Notes: generated by a model not told the origin, from the sequence alone. A stretch of DNA of 25,570 bases from JBEKZD01 sp050013395 (GCA_050013395.1 JBEKFI010000090.1:1-25570), one strand, 5' to 3'. Counted from the stretch's first letter, positions 8,199 to 15,041 are shown. Translations and numbers: made by a program.

Positions 8199-8276
8199 TT
8201 GTAGCCGCGAGCCTGCTCGCGGCAAGTGGTACCTCATCTGCCATCGCAAAGGCCGCGAGCAGGCTCGCGGCTACAA
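8199..8276. repeat. Perfect 25-base inverted repeat with nested hairpins
   Basis: The arm at 8199-8223 is the exact reverse complement of 8252-8276, with 28 bases between. Each arm is itself a hairpin (CCGCGAGC-CT-GCTCGCGG, 8-base stem). The DNA can therefore form one long cruciform or two side-by-side hairpins, a REP/BIME-like design. No coding potential is evident. Confidence 0.9.
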
Positions 8277-8353
8277 CCACTCCATCGGCTATGGACCACG
8301 TTGGTGGTAGTGCCCAGTCGCGCCCATCCCGCCCCGTGGTTCAGCGATCCGCC

Positions 8354-8383
8354 TTGACAGATCAGGCGGCAATTGAGGATTGT
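8354..8383 (+). promoter_or_regulatory. Candidate promoter of the first Yip1 gene, conserved in the paralogue
   Basis: TTGACA (8354-8359) and GATTGT (8378-8383) are 18 bases apart. The same pair with the same spacing precedes the second Yip1 gene, followed in both by an identical 21-base stretch beginning GGATTGTCTCATCC. The -35 is perfect and the -10 poor. Confidence 0.4.
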
Positions 8384-8422
8384 CTCATCCGCTGGGAGAC
8401 GGCAAACTGACGAGGAATGAAT

Positions 8423-9193
8423 ATGGATCAATTGCCTTCAGAACAAACCGGACCAACCGCACCCCAGTCGTCGCTGATGGGACGGCTGGCGAATGTTTAC
8501 GCCGCACCGGGCGAGGTCTTCGATCAAGTCAAAGCCAGCCCGCCTTCCACCGCCAACTGGCTCACACCGGTTCTGATCTTTATCGTCGTGGGTTGGGTGG
8601 GAGGGTGGCTCGTCTTCTCGCAAGCCTCCATCAAACAACAGTTGCGCGACATCCAAGAACAAGCCATCCAGAAACAGGTGGACAAAGGTCGGCTATCCCA
8701 GAAGCAGGCCGACTCCGCAGGGGAGAAGTTAGGCAACATCGGCGCCGTAGTTGGCATCGCGGTTGGGGTGCCGTTCGCCGCGTTCGCCTCTCCGCTTTTA
8801 TGGGGCCTGATCGTCTGGCTGGTCGGCGTTAAGGTCTTTAAAGGCAACTTCACTTACATGAAAGCCTTGGAAGTCGCGGGCTTGGCCAACATGATCGGCG
8901 TGCTGGATTCCATCGTCAAAACGCTGCTCATCCTGGTCATGGGTAGCCTCTTCGCCTCACCCAGCCTGGCGTTGCTGGTCAAACAATTCGATCCGCAGAA
9001 CCCGCTCCATTCCGTTCTCGCCGCAATCAGCGTCATGACCTTCTGGGCGCTGGCCGTGAAAGCGATCGGGTTGTCGCGCTTGAGCGGCGCATCGTTCGGC
9101 AAGGCCGCAGTGTGGATCTTCGGGATTTGGGTCGCCTGGACGGGACTGGCGATTGGCATCGGTGCCGCATTCCGTGCTGCCTTTGGCGGGTAA
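8423..9193 (+). CDS. Yip1 domain-like integral membrane protein, copy 1
   Basis: From ATG 8423 the protein has 256 residues. A short soluble N-terminus with SLMGRLANVYAAPGEVFDQVKASP is followed by about five hydrophobic helices: WLTPVLIFIVVGWVGGWLVF, the region around GVPFAAFASPLLWGLIVWLVG, MIGVLDSIVKTLLILVMGSLF, SVMTFWALAVKAIGL and WIFGIWVAWTGLAIGIGAAF. The 'GRL..V...PGEVF..V' start plus five helices is the plan of bacterial Yip1-like proteins, whose function is unknown. A loop after helix 1 (SIKQQLRDIQEQAIQKQVDKGRLSQKQAD) is charged and probably coiled. An upstream in-frame ATG at 8417 is possible, but GAGG at 8412-8415 is better spaced for 8423, and the paralogue also begins MDQLPS. It is paralogous along its length to the gene at 9550. 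Confidence 0.75.
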   Translation: MDQLPSEQTGPTAPQSSLMGRLANVYAAPGEVFDQVKASPPSTANWLTPVLIFIVVGWVGGWLVFSQASIKQQLRDIQEQAIQKQVDKGRLSQKQADSAGEKLGNIGAVVGIAVGVPFAAFASPLLWGLIVWLVGVKVFKGNFTYMKALEVAGLANMIGVLDSIVKTLLILVMGSLFASPSLALLVKQFDPQNPLHSVLAAISVMTFWALAVKAIGLSRLSGASFGKAAVWIFGIWVAWTGLAIGIGAAFRAAFGG

Positions 9194-9202
9194 CGCCTTC
9201 GG

Positions 9203-9409
9203 GGTAGGGCGCGACTCCGTAAACGGCACGCGAGCAGGCCGCCGGGCCTTCGCCGCGCCGACCGCCGTCGCGCCGAAGCGGCGCTATGGTGCGTCGCGAA
9301 GGCGGAAGCAGGCTTCGGCCACGCAGGCGGGCGCGCCGTTCCGGGGGTTCGGGCAGCCCGGTCGCCTACGCGCCATAGCTTCGGCGACGGCGCGCGGTCT
9401 GCCCCTACC
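9203..9409. repeat. Palindromic repeat, family B, large copy between the Yip1 genes
   Basis: It begins GGTAGGGCGCGACTCC (compare 21803, GGTAGGGCGCGACCGCC) and ends CCCCTACCAACAC. Inside are further complementary blocks, for example GGCGCTATGG (9270-9279) against CGCCATAGC (9371-9379). It fills most of the 9194-9549 gene-free stretch; the remainder holds the promoter of the next gene. Confidence 0.7.
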
Positions 9410-9483
9410 AACACCTGTCAGATCAACTTTGACAGAGGCCCGCTCGCGCAATCACCACGACTTTTTCAACAGCTTCATCCGTC

Positions 9484-9513
9484 TTGACAGAACCGGCAGC
9501 ATCAGGGGATTGT
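9484..9513 (+). promoter_or_regulatory. Candidate promoter of the second Yip1 gene
   Basis: TTGACA (9484-9489), an 18-base spacer and GATTGT (9508-9513) match the layout upstream of copy 1. The 21 bases 9507-9527 are identical to 8377-8397. The duplication therefore included the 5' control region. Confidence 0.4.
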
Positions 9514-9549
9514 CTCATCCGCTGGGACGGCAAGCCGCCGGGAATCACC

Positions 9550-10317
9550 ATGGATCAATTGCCTTCAGACCAAACCGGGCCAACCGTTTCCCGGTCGTCC
9601 CTCATCGGACGGCTGGCGAATGTTTACGCCACACCGGGCGAGGTCTTCGACCAAGTCAAAGCCAGTCCGCGTTGCATCCTCAACTGGCTCGTGCCGGCCC
9701 TGATCCTCCTGCTCGTGGGTTGGCTGGGAACGCGGTTCGCCCTCTCGCAAGCCGTCATCAAACAACAGTTGCGCGATTACCAGGAACAAGGCGTCCAGAG
9801 ACTGGTGGACAAAGGCCGAATACCGAAGGAGCAGGCTGACGCTGCCCAGGAAGCGGGGCAGATCAGCCTCAATGTCCGCGTCGCGTCTGAACCACTGTAC
9901 AACGCGATCGCTGTCCCGTTGTTGTGGGCCGTGCTCTTCTGGCTCGTCGGGACCGTGCCCTTGAGAGGCAATTTCACCTACCTGAAAGCCTTGGAAGTCG
10001 TCGGCTTGGCAAGCATGATCACCGTGCTGGGTTCCGTCGTCAGAACGCTGCTCATCCTGATCATGGGCAATTTCTTTGCCTCACCCGGCCTGATGCTGGT
10101 GGTCAAGGATTTCGATCCGCAGAACACTCTCCACTCCGTTCTCGCTGCCATCAACATCATGACCTTCTGGGGGCTGGCCGTGAAAGCGATCGGGCTGGCG
10201 CGGTTGAGCGGTGCATCGTTCGGCAAGGCGGCAATCTGGGTCTTCGTGCTTTGGGGCGCTTGGACGGCCCTGCTGATTACCGTCAGCGCCGGAGCCCGCA
10301 TCGCCTACGGCGGATAA
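9550..10317 (+). CDS. Yip1 domain-like integral membrane protein, copy 2
   Basis: From ATG 9550 the protein has 255 residues and aligns along its length with copy 1: MDQLPSDQTGPT, GRLANVYATPGEVFDQVKASP, WLVPALILLLVGWLG, the KQQLRDYQEQGVQRLVDKGR loop, GNFTYLKALEVVGLASMITVL, DFDPQNTLHSVLAAINIMTFWGLAVKAIGLARLSGASFGKAA and a last hydrophobic helix. The centre (about residues 95-120) is the most diverged part. A longer frame starting with TTG at 9484 is rejected because it runs through the conserved promoter, and the paralogue starts at MDQLPS. Tandem duplication is clear; function is unknown. Confidence 0.75.
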   Translation: MDQLPSDQTGPTVSRSSLIGRLANVYATPGEVFDQVKASPRCILNWLVPALILLLVGWLGTRFALSQAVIKQQLRDYQEQGVQRLVDKGRIPKEQADAAQEAGQISLNVRVASEPLYNAIAVPLLWAVLFWLVGTVPLRGNFTYLKALEVVGLASMITVLGSVVRTLLILIMGNFFASPGLMLVVKDFDPQNTLHSVLAAINIMTFWGLAVKAIGLARLSGASFGKAAIWVFVLWGAWTALLITVSAGARIAYGG

Positions 10318-10423
10318 CGCCGGGTGTAAGGCAACTGTAGCGGGCGGCTTCGTTCCCCAGACTCGTCTTGGCCTGTCAATTGTGCAGGGCGTGTTGCCCG
10401 AATTCATTCTTGTCTCTTCCGGT

Positions 10424-10573
10424 GTAGTGGCGCTTCCCTGCCCCGAAAGCCTGCTTGCCGCAGGCAAGCTTTCGGGGTGAACGAAGCGCCGAATTCGCTC
10501 AGAAAACGGAGATCCCGCTTCACAACCGCCGACGCGCCATAGCGCTTTGGCGATGGCGCGAAGCGCGCCTACA
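10424..10573. repeat. Palindromic repeat, family E (CCTGCCCCGAA...TTCGGGGTG)
   Basis: The left end GTAGTGGCGCTTCCCTGCCC and the inner TTCGGGGTGAACGAAGCGC match the copy at 23414-23512 closely. Here the inner hairpin is longer (GCCTGCTTGCCGCAGGCAAGC), and the right end GCGCGCCTACA pairs with the left. It lies in the gene-free stretch 10318-10771, whose remaining parts hold the hairpin at 10607 and nothing else I can name. Confidence 0.75.
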
Positions 10574-10606
10574 ACAACAGACGCCGTAATCTCTCAGGCC
10601 ATGAGG

Positions 10607-10633
10607 ATGATACCTAGTAGTGCTAGGTATCAT
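10607..10633. repeat. Perfect 11-base inverted repeat, possible operator
   Basis: ATGATACCTAG (10607-10617) and CTAGGTATCAT (10623-10633) are exact reverse complements around a five-base loop. It is AT-rich compared with the surrounding repeats and has no T-run, so an intrinsic terminator is unlikely. It lies about 110 bases upstream of the promoter-like pair before the Panacea remnant. A dimeric repressor site is possible, but no regulator is adjacent. Confidence 0.5.
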
Positions 10634-10719
10634 GTGTGGCGACTGGCATGAATCGGCATTCGCTGAACGCGCTGTCGAATGTCTCAGGAGTTGACCCCGC
10701 CGATTGCGGCGAATGATGG

Positions 10720-10749
10720 TTGCGCTTTTCTCGTAGGCAGATGTATAGT
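10720..10749 (+). promoter_or_regulatory. Weak candidate promoter for the Panacea-like remnant
   Basis: TTGCGC (10720-10725) and TATAGT (10744-10749) are spaced by 18 bases and end 22 bases before the ATG at 10772. Pattern match only. Confidence 0.3.
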
Positions 10750-10771
10750 ACTGCGCAATAGGGATAGAACC

Positions 10772-10912
10772 ATGAGATCTCGATTTGACGAGGCAAAATC
10801 AACTCAGATGGCCGGAGCCCTCTTGCAGCTTGCCGGCAAACGGATGAACTACATGAAGCTGATCAAGCTCATGTACATCATTGACCGGGAAGCGCTGAAG
10901 CGCTGGGGATAA
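10772..10912 (+). pseudogene. Truncated Panacea/SocA (DUF4065)-like antitoxin gene
   Basis: The 46 codons from ATG 10772 encode RFDEAKSTQMAGALLQLAGKRMNYMKLIKLMYIIDREALKRWG. This matches the start of Panacea-domain proteins as I know them (F-D..K..Q.A..L....G..MNY.KLIKLLY..DRE.L...G). The frame then stops at TAA (10910-10912), exactly where the family would continue for about 100 more residues. The next bases do not carry the rest in another frame, so this is a 5' remnant rather than a simple frameshift. Panacea proteins act as hijacked antitoxins in toxin-antitoxin pairs; the partner toxin is not visible. Confidence 0.65.
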
Positions 10913-11057
10913 CCAAGGCTTCTTTATTCAGGCAGCACCCGCTGACTTGAAACTTGTACAGCGACTCCTCGAAGGGGCATTAGCTTCCCGCCACTTGCGC
11001 ATGAAGTACCGCCCCATCGTCGAAGCCGAACTCCGGCAGCTTGGTTCTGCCCTATAA
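10908..11057 (+). pseudogene. Unidentified coding-like fragment (C-terminal end)
   Basis: In another frame than the Panacea remnant, 49 codons run to TAA at 11055-11057 and encode DNQGFFIQAAPADLKLVQRL, followed by EGALASRHLRMKYRPIVEAE and a short LRQLGSAL tail. The composition looks like a genuine helical C-terminus, but there is no start codon and I do not recognise it. It overlaps the end of the minus-strand fragment at 11052. Confidence 0.25.
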
Positions 11058-11165
11058 TTCGCCCTTAAAGGCAGGGTCCAGCAAGGAGGCGAACAACGCC
11101 TCCAGCCGCTGTCGGCTTTGGGCCTGCACCGCCGCCCAAAAAAGAAGATTGACGCCGCCGCCGAA
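11052..11165 (-). pseudogene. C-terminal remnant resembling a type I restriction specificity subunit (HsdS)
   Basis: The minus-strand frame ending with TAG at 11052-11054 encodes NLLFWAAVQAQSRQRLEALF and then ASLLDPAFKGEL. A helix followed by a terminal 'LL(D)xAFKGEL' is a common ending of HsdS proteins, which give type I restriction-modification enzymes their DNA target. Nothing upstream resembles a target-recognition domain, so only a scrap remains. The assignment rests on this short ending alone. Confidence 0.4.
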
Positions 11166-11366
11166 TCGCCGAACACTTACCCGGCTCGTAGCGGGGCTGG
11201 CCGCCGCCATCGCTTGCCATCTCTGAAAGCGCGGATGTCAACACTCCTTGCGGTTTGTTCGTCGGGTCTTTCCCAATCATCTCTTCGCCCTCGATCGGGG
11301 CATGAATTTGTTCGAGAGGTGTGTCGCATTCACGTAACGAGCCAAGGGCTCATGGTAAACTCGCGC

Positions 11367-11648
11367 TTACACCTCCCTGGATCGACCCTGCACTAATTGC
11401 GGTTCTCGATACGCCTCCTTTCGACTCAACACCCAAAACGCCGCTTCCGCCAAGTGCCGTGCCACCGCGCCAATCGCTTTGGCGTGGCCTTTGCGCGTCC
11501 GCAGTCGCCGGTACAACTGACTGACATGTCGTTCTGGACAACGCAGGTGGTGCAGCGCCACGGTGTTGGCCGCTTCCGCCCAAAGATATCGCTGTAACCG
11601 TCCATGTTGCGTCCGTACTTGGCTATGCGTGCTGACTTGGTCGGCCAA
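11367..11648 (-). mobile_element. IS110/IS1111-type transposase, C-terminal remnant
   Basis: The minus-strand frame encodes QRYLWAEAANTVALHHLRCP, ERHVSQLYRRLRTRKGHAKA and IGAVARHLAEAAFWVLSRKEAYREP. That is the pattern of the C-terminal transposase_20 part of IS110/IS1111 family enzymes: an AA(N) helix, LYxRLxxRKGHxKA, a VARHLAEAxxW helix and a final PYREP. The N-terminal DEDD RuvC-like domain is absent, and no terminal repeats were found, so the element is dead. The gene-free stretch 11166-11366 next to it shows only short, unrecognised frames, including a minus-strand stretch with IEGEEMIGKDPTNKPQG. Confidence 0.7.
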
Positions 11649-11716
11649 TTTGTGGACTCCATCGTCATTTGAATCGAAGAGCCTACAAGAGGGTTCACGA
11701 ACGCTGACCCTCGATG

Positions 11717-11848
11717 TTATCGCCGCTTTCTCTTCGTCGTCGCTGCCGCCACCAGCGGTGCGGTGATTTTTTCGTAGAGGGCGAAAAGGTATTCGACGCG
11801 TTGCCCGCCTTGGTACAGCGAAGAAAGCGAAGGGTCACATCTAACTGT
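11717..11848 (-). pseudogene. Unidentified C-terminal coding fragment
   Basis: The minus-strand frame between a TGA and the TAA at 11717-11719 encodes CDPSLSSLYQGGQRVEYLFA followed by LYEKITAPLVAAATTKRKRR. The composition and basic tail look like a real protein end, perhaps of another transposase, but there is no start and I cannot name it. It lies between the IS110 remnant and uxaC. Confidence 0.3.
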
Positions 11849-11868
11849 TCATCATTTTGGACTTGCTG

Positions 11869-11886
11869 GCCCGCCAAGCAGCGGGC
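11869..11886 (-). terminator. GC-rich hairpin at the end of uxaC, possible terminator or repeat scrap
   Basis: GCCCGC (11869-11874) and GCGGGC (11881-11886) pair around a six-base loop, and the stem touches the uxaC stop codon. There is no T-run, so it is not a classical intrinsic terminator. It may instead be the edge of a dispersed palindrome. Confidence 0.3.
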
Positions 11887-13373
11887 TACAGCTTGCCGGG
11901 TTCGAGGCCGAAATAATTCTTCGCGTTGCCGTAGCAGATGTTGCGGACCATCGTGCCGAGCAGGTTCATGTCGCGCGGCAGTTCGCCGTTGACGACGTCA
12001 CGGCCGACTAGGTTGCAGAGCAAACGGCGGAAATACTCGTGCCGCGAATAGCTCAGGAAACAGCGCGAGTCGGTCAGCATGCCGACGAACCGGCTGAGCA
12101 GACCGAGGTTGGACAGCGCGTTGATCTGCCATTCCATCGCTTCCTTCTGATCGAGAAACCACCAGCCGCTGCCGAACTGGATTTTGCCGGGCACGCTGCC
12201 GTCCTGGAAATTGCCGAGCATCGTGGCGAAGGCGTAGTTGTCGGCGGGATTCAAGTTGTAGAGGATCGTCTTCGGGAGACGATTGGTCGAGTCGAGCCGG
12301 TCGAGATAACGCGCCAATGCCTCGGCCTGCGGCCAGTCGCCGATCGAGTCGAACCCCGTGTCCGCGCCGAGGGTGCGCATCAAACGCGTGTTGTTGTTGC
12401 GCAACGCGCCGAGGTGCAATTGCATGACCCAGCCGCGCGCGGCGTAGAGCTCGCCCACAAACAGCAGCATGAAGCTGCGGAATTTGTTGGCATCGGCGAG
12501 CGAGACCTTCTTCCCAATGCGGGCATCGGCGAAAATGCGAGCCGCCTCGGCCTCGGTGCAATCGTCGGCATACACGTGATTCAACCCGTGATCGGACAGG
12601 CGGCAGCCCATCTCGTGAAAGTAACGATGCCGTTTCCTGAGCGCGTCGAGAAAACCGCTCAAACTGCGGCATTCCACGCCGCTGACCTGCGCGAGCTTGT
12701 CCACCCAGGCGTTGAATGTGGCTGGCTGGTCCACCGTCAACGCCTTGTCGGGACGAAAGGTTGGATACACGCGCGTGCCCAGTGGTTTGGTGGCGCGGGC
12801 GTCCCTGCCTGCCGATTGTGATTCGCGGATCTTGCGGTGATGCTCCAGCGAGTCGGTCGGGTCGTCGGTCGTGCAGACAACGGTCACGCGACTGCGACGG
12901 AGAAGTTCGTGCACCGGCATCGAAGGCAACTTCTCATTGGCCTTCTTCCAGATCTTCTCGGCGGTGGACTCGTCGAGCAGATCGGTGATGCCGAAGTACA
13001 TTTTCAGTTCGAGGTGCGTCCAATGGTAGAGCGGATTGCGGAGTGTGTGCGGCACGGTGCGGGCGTAGGCGAGGAACTTCTCCCAGTCGCCGGCGTCGCC
13101 GGTGCAATATTTCTCCGACACGCCATTGGAACGCATCGCCCGCCACTTGTAATGATCGCCCCCCAGCCAGACTTCATAAAGGTTGCGGAATACTTTGTTG
13201 GCCGCGATCTGGTCGGGCGGCAGATGCGTGTGATAATCGAAGATCGGCTCGTGCTTGGCGTGGTCGTGGTACAACTCCCGCGCCACGTCATTCTGCAGCA
13301 GGAAATCATCCGTAAGAAAAGTCTTGGTCGTCTTGGTTGTCTTGGTCGCCGGTTTGGTCTTGGTGCGTTTCAT
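11886..13373 (-). CDS. uxaC: Uronate (glucuronate/galacturonate) isomerase
   Basis: The protein has 495 residues against about 470 for the family. The amidohydrolase-type metal motif is in IFDYHTHLPPDQIAANK (H48, H50). Further uronate isomerase features are WLGGDHYKWRAMRSNGV, the CTTDDPTDSLEHH segment, VYPTFRPDKAL, the GMGCRLSDHGL-like stretch (MGCRLSDHGLNHVY), MQLHLGALRNNN, and SRFVGMLTDSRCFLSYSRHEYFRR near the end. It converts D-glucuronate to D-fructuronate and D-galacturonate to D-tagaturonate. AGGAGG six bases before the ATG fixes the start, so the odd Lys/Thr repeat at residues 1-18 is part of the protein. A non-conserved loop, SQSAGRDARATKPLG (about 185-199), looks repeat-derived. It is the last gene of the minus-strand sugar block, after the tagaturonate epimerase. 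Confidence 0.96.
   Translation of the reverse strand: MKRTKTKPATKTTKTTKTFLTDDFLLQNDVARELYHDHAKHEPIFDYHTHLPPDQIAANKVFRNLYEVWLGGDHYKWRAMRSNGVSEKYCTGDAGDWEKFLAYARTVPHTLRNPLYHWTHLELKMYFGITDLLDESTAEKIWKKANEKLPSMPVHELLRRSRVTVVCTTDDPTDSLEHHRKIRESQSAGRDARATKPLGTRVYPTFRPDKALTVDQPATFNAWVDKLAQVSGVECRSLSGFLDALRKRHRYFHEMGCRLSDHGLNHVYADDCTEAEAARIFADARIGKKVSLADANKFRSFMLLFVGELYAARGWVMQLHLGALRNNNTRLMRTLGADTGFDSIGDWPQAEALARYLDRLDSTNRLPKTILYNLNPADNYAFATMLGNFQDGSVPGKIQFGSGWWFLDQKEAMEWQINALSNLGLLSRFVGMLTDSRCFLSYSRHEYFRRLLCNLVGRDVVNGELPRDMNLLGTMVRNICYGNAKNYFGLEPGKL
12780..12824. repeat. Probable repeat-derived insertion in uxaC
   Basis: The segment encodes about 15 residues (residues 184-198, including AGRDARATK) between HHRKIR and TRVYPTFRPDKAL, which are adjacent in ordinary UxaC as I know it. 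The DNA (GGTGGCGCGGGCGTCCCTGCC) resembles a motif I recall as dispersed in PVC genomes. No second copy occurs in this window, so this is less secure than the other insertions. Confidence 0.45.
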
Positions 13374-13379
13374 AGTTGC

Positions 13380-13560
13380 CTCCTAAATCCGAAATCCGAA
13401 TCTCGAAGCCGAGTCTGCGAGACATGCGCAGCAAATCTAAAACAAATCGGAATACCAAAATTCAAAACAGTAGGGTCAAGTTCCTGCTGCATTTTGAACA
13501 TTGCCGTTTTGGTGATTCGTATTTGTTTCGTGCTTCGGATTTTGTGCTTCGAGTTTTCCC
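13380..13560. repeat. AT-rich imperfect inverted repeat with a nested shorter repeat
   Basis: Left blocks such as AAATCCGAA, AACAAAT and ACCAAAATTCAAAAC are answered on the right by TTTTGAAC, TTTTGGTGATTCG, ATTTGTTTCG and TTCGGATTTTG, giving a long imperfect palindrome. Nested at 13407-13435 is a copy of the stretch found at 8068-8096 (agccgagtctgcgagacatg...). It fills the spacer upstream of uxaC, ending at the AGGAGG ribosome-binding site, and would be transcribed with the operon. Confidence 0.6.
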
Positions 13561-13677
13561 CTACTGGCTCCTGCGGTAGATCGCTCCGAAGATGGTCATC
13601 GGTTTCTCGCTGATGGCGTCACTGTACATTTCCGAGCGCGCACTGGCGCCGACGACGGCGTACCGTTTGCGGTTCAC
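13561..13677 (-). pseudogene. N-terminal scrap of a Gfo/Idh/MocA-type oxidoreductase
   Basis: GTG at 13675-13677 opens 38 codons ending TAG at 13561-13563. They encode VNRKRYAVVGASARSEMYSD then AISEKPMTIFGAIYRRSQ. The first 22 residues match the start of Gfo/Idh/MocA oxidoreductases as I know them in this phylum (KRYA-IVG-x-x-x-R-x-x-MY-x-DAI), including the start of the NAD-binding fold. The rest of the roughly 350-residue protein is gone, and the frame ends at the repeat. It begins four bases after the stop of the upstream epimerase gene, so a dehydrogenase was probably once part of this operon. Confidence 0.6.
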
Positions 13678-13680
13678 AGC

Positions 13681-14790
13681 TTAGCCCTTGCTCAAGAGCG
13701 ACAGGTGCTTGCCAAGATGCTTGTCGAGCAACTCCTCGTGCAACGCCGCGTTCTTCTGGAGGACATCCAGGATGCGCGGCTTGAACTGCGGGTTGGTCAG
13801 CACCGAGCCGAACGTGACGTGCAGTAATTGCCGCCCCGGTATCTCGTCGAGAAACACAGGCTCATCCTTCGGCCCGCTGTACTTGGGCAGCGCCTTCACC
13901 TGTGCCAGGGTCGTCGAGATGTGATAGCTCGCGCGATCCGTGTCGAACCTTCCGCGGCAGAACTCGACGATCTCACCAAACAGTTTTGTGTCCGTGCGCG
14001 CCACCACCCGCAACGCTTCCAGGTAACTCGTGCCCGCAGTCTTCACGTGCAACAGGTCGCCGCAGCAATGTTTGGCGATTGCCACGTGCTCTCGCAACGA
14101 CGCCTCGAACTTCTTCAGGTCGCCCTTGTAATCAATCCCTTTCTCAAAATCGCCAATGAATCGCGGAGCGACGCTCACAACGTTCGGCACCTTGTGCCGC
14201 TTGAGTTCTATGCCGATGAATAAATGCTCCAGCACGCTCGTCGGCTCGTCGGTCTCGTCCACGCTGACTTCGATCTCAAACGGGCGCGCGCCCATGGTTT
14301 TCGCGATGTGACGGCCCATGGCACCGACGTGCTCCAGTGCCGCACCGTACTTCACCGCGGCGCGCTGCACCGAGGCGCGGTCAAACTGCGCCGCGGCCAG
14401 CCCCGGCACGTCGAACTTATTGCCGACGTAGAGCGACTCCAGTTCGCCGGTCAGCGTGCCCTTGCCGACGTGCGCCGACGGATCAATCGTGAAGAAGCAA
14501 AACCCGGCCGCGGCGGTGCGGTCAACGTGCTCCGGCAACTTGAGATGATCGGCGTCCGCGCCCCACGGCTTGGTGTAGCCGAGTTTCGCCAGCGCACTCT
14601 GGGCCGCCTGCATGACTTCCTGTGGCGTACGTTGCGTGCGCTCCATCTCGCGGATGGACTGCTGCGCGAAGATCGGCACAAAATCATATTTCTTTGCGGC
14701 ACTGAGATGACCGGGAGTCGCCAAGCCGGTGCGATCGCCGAAGCCGAAAGATTTCTTGAGTCCAAGGGGAACAGGATTGGTTGTATTCAT
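13681..14790 (-). CDS. uxaE: Tagaturonate epimerase (UxaE family)
   Basis: The protein has 369 residues and no signal peptide or membrane segment. Its start, LKKSFGFGDRTGLATPGHLSA, and the segments FVPIFAQQSIREMERTQRTP, PWGADADHLK, GFCFFTIDPSAHVG, the FEIEVSVDETDEPTS stretch and YHISTTLAQVKALP fit the UxaE family (TM0440-like). That family interconverts D-tagaturonate and D-fructuronate at C4 and so joins the galacturonate and glucuronate branches. The neighbouring uxaC supplies both substrates, which supports the call. The family is named from memory of its pattern. An alternative is a related sugar-acid epimerase of the same fold. The start is the first ATG; no strong ribosome-binding site precedes it, and the spacer upstream is long and filled with repeats. 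Confidence 0.8.
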   Translation of the reverse strand: MNTTNPVPLGLKKSFGFGDRTGLATPGHLSAAKKYDFVPIFAQQSIREMERTQRTPQEVMQAAQSALAKLGYTKPWGADADHLKLPEHVDRTAAAGFCFFTIDPSAHVGKGTLTGELESLYVGNKFDVPGLAAAQFDRASVQRAAVKYGAALEHVGAMGRHIAKTMGARPFEIEVSVDETDEPTSVLEHLFIGIELKRHKVPNVVSVAPRFIGDFEKGIDYKGDLKKFEASLREHVAIAKHCCGDLLHVKTAGTSYLEALRVVARTDTKLFGEIVEFCRGRFDTDRASYHISTTLAQVKALPKYSGPKDEPVFLDEIPGRQLLHVTFGSVLTNPQFKPRILDVLQKNAALHEELLDKHLGKHLSLLSKG

Positions 14791-14856
14791 GGTGGGACGA
14801 ATCCTAAGCCACTCTGCTTCTCATGCCAATCCTAATTATGCCATGGCTTTCGAATT

Positions 14857-14987
14857 GGAGGGCTGCGCTCGCGCCGTCGCCAGAGTGGCTGGGGCGCGTC
14901 GGCGACCGTCGTGGCCGCTGGAATTGAGACAACTGCAGCGGTCGGCACGCTTCGGCTGCACTCAGCGCAGGCTCCGGCCGACCCTCC
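14857..14987. repeat. Palindromic repeat (GGAGGG...CCCTCC) in the araD-uxaE spacer
   Basis: GGAGGG (14857-14862) and CCCTCC (14982-14987) bound a GC-rich element with internal complementary blocks such as GCCGTCGCC and GGCGACCG. No second copy was seen in the window. It takes up much of the 14791-15168 gene-free stretch. That stretch otherwise holds the family C element at 15042 and a short hairpin at 15135-15157 (AAAACTT...AAGTTTT). No convincing promoter was found. Confidence 0.5.
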
Positions 14988-15041
14988 AGCCCGGATTATT
15001 CACGATGCGCTTAAACAACCCACAGTGTGTCACTGCTCGAA

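Noticed and set aside
9484..9549. 22-residue extension of the second Yip1 protein from a TTG
   Set aside because: It lies over the promoter conserved between the two copies, and the paralogue begins at MDQLPS.
12039..12821. Long open frame opposite uxaC
   Set aside because: It is antisense to a secure conserved gene and typical of high-GC codon bias, with no recognisable protein pattern.
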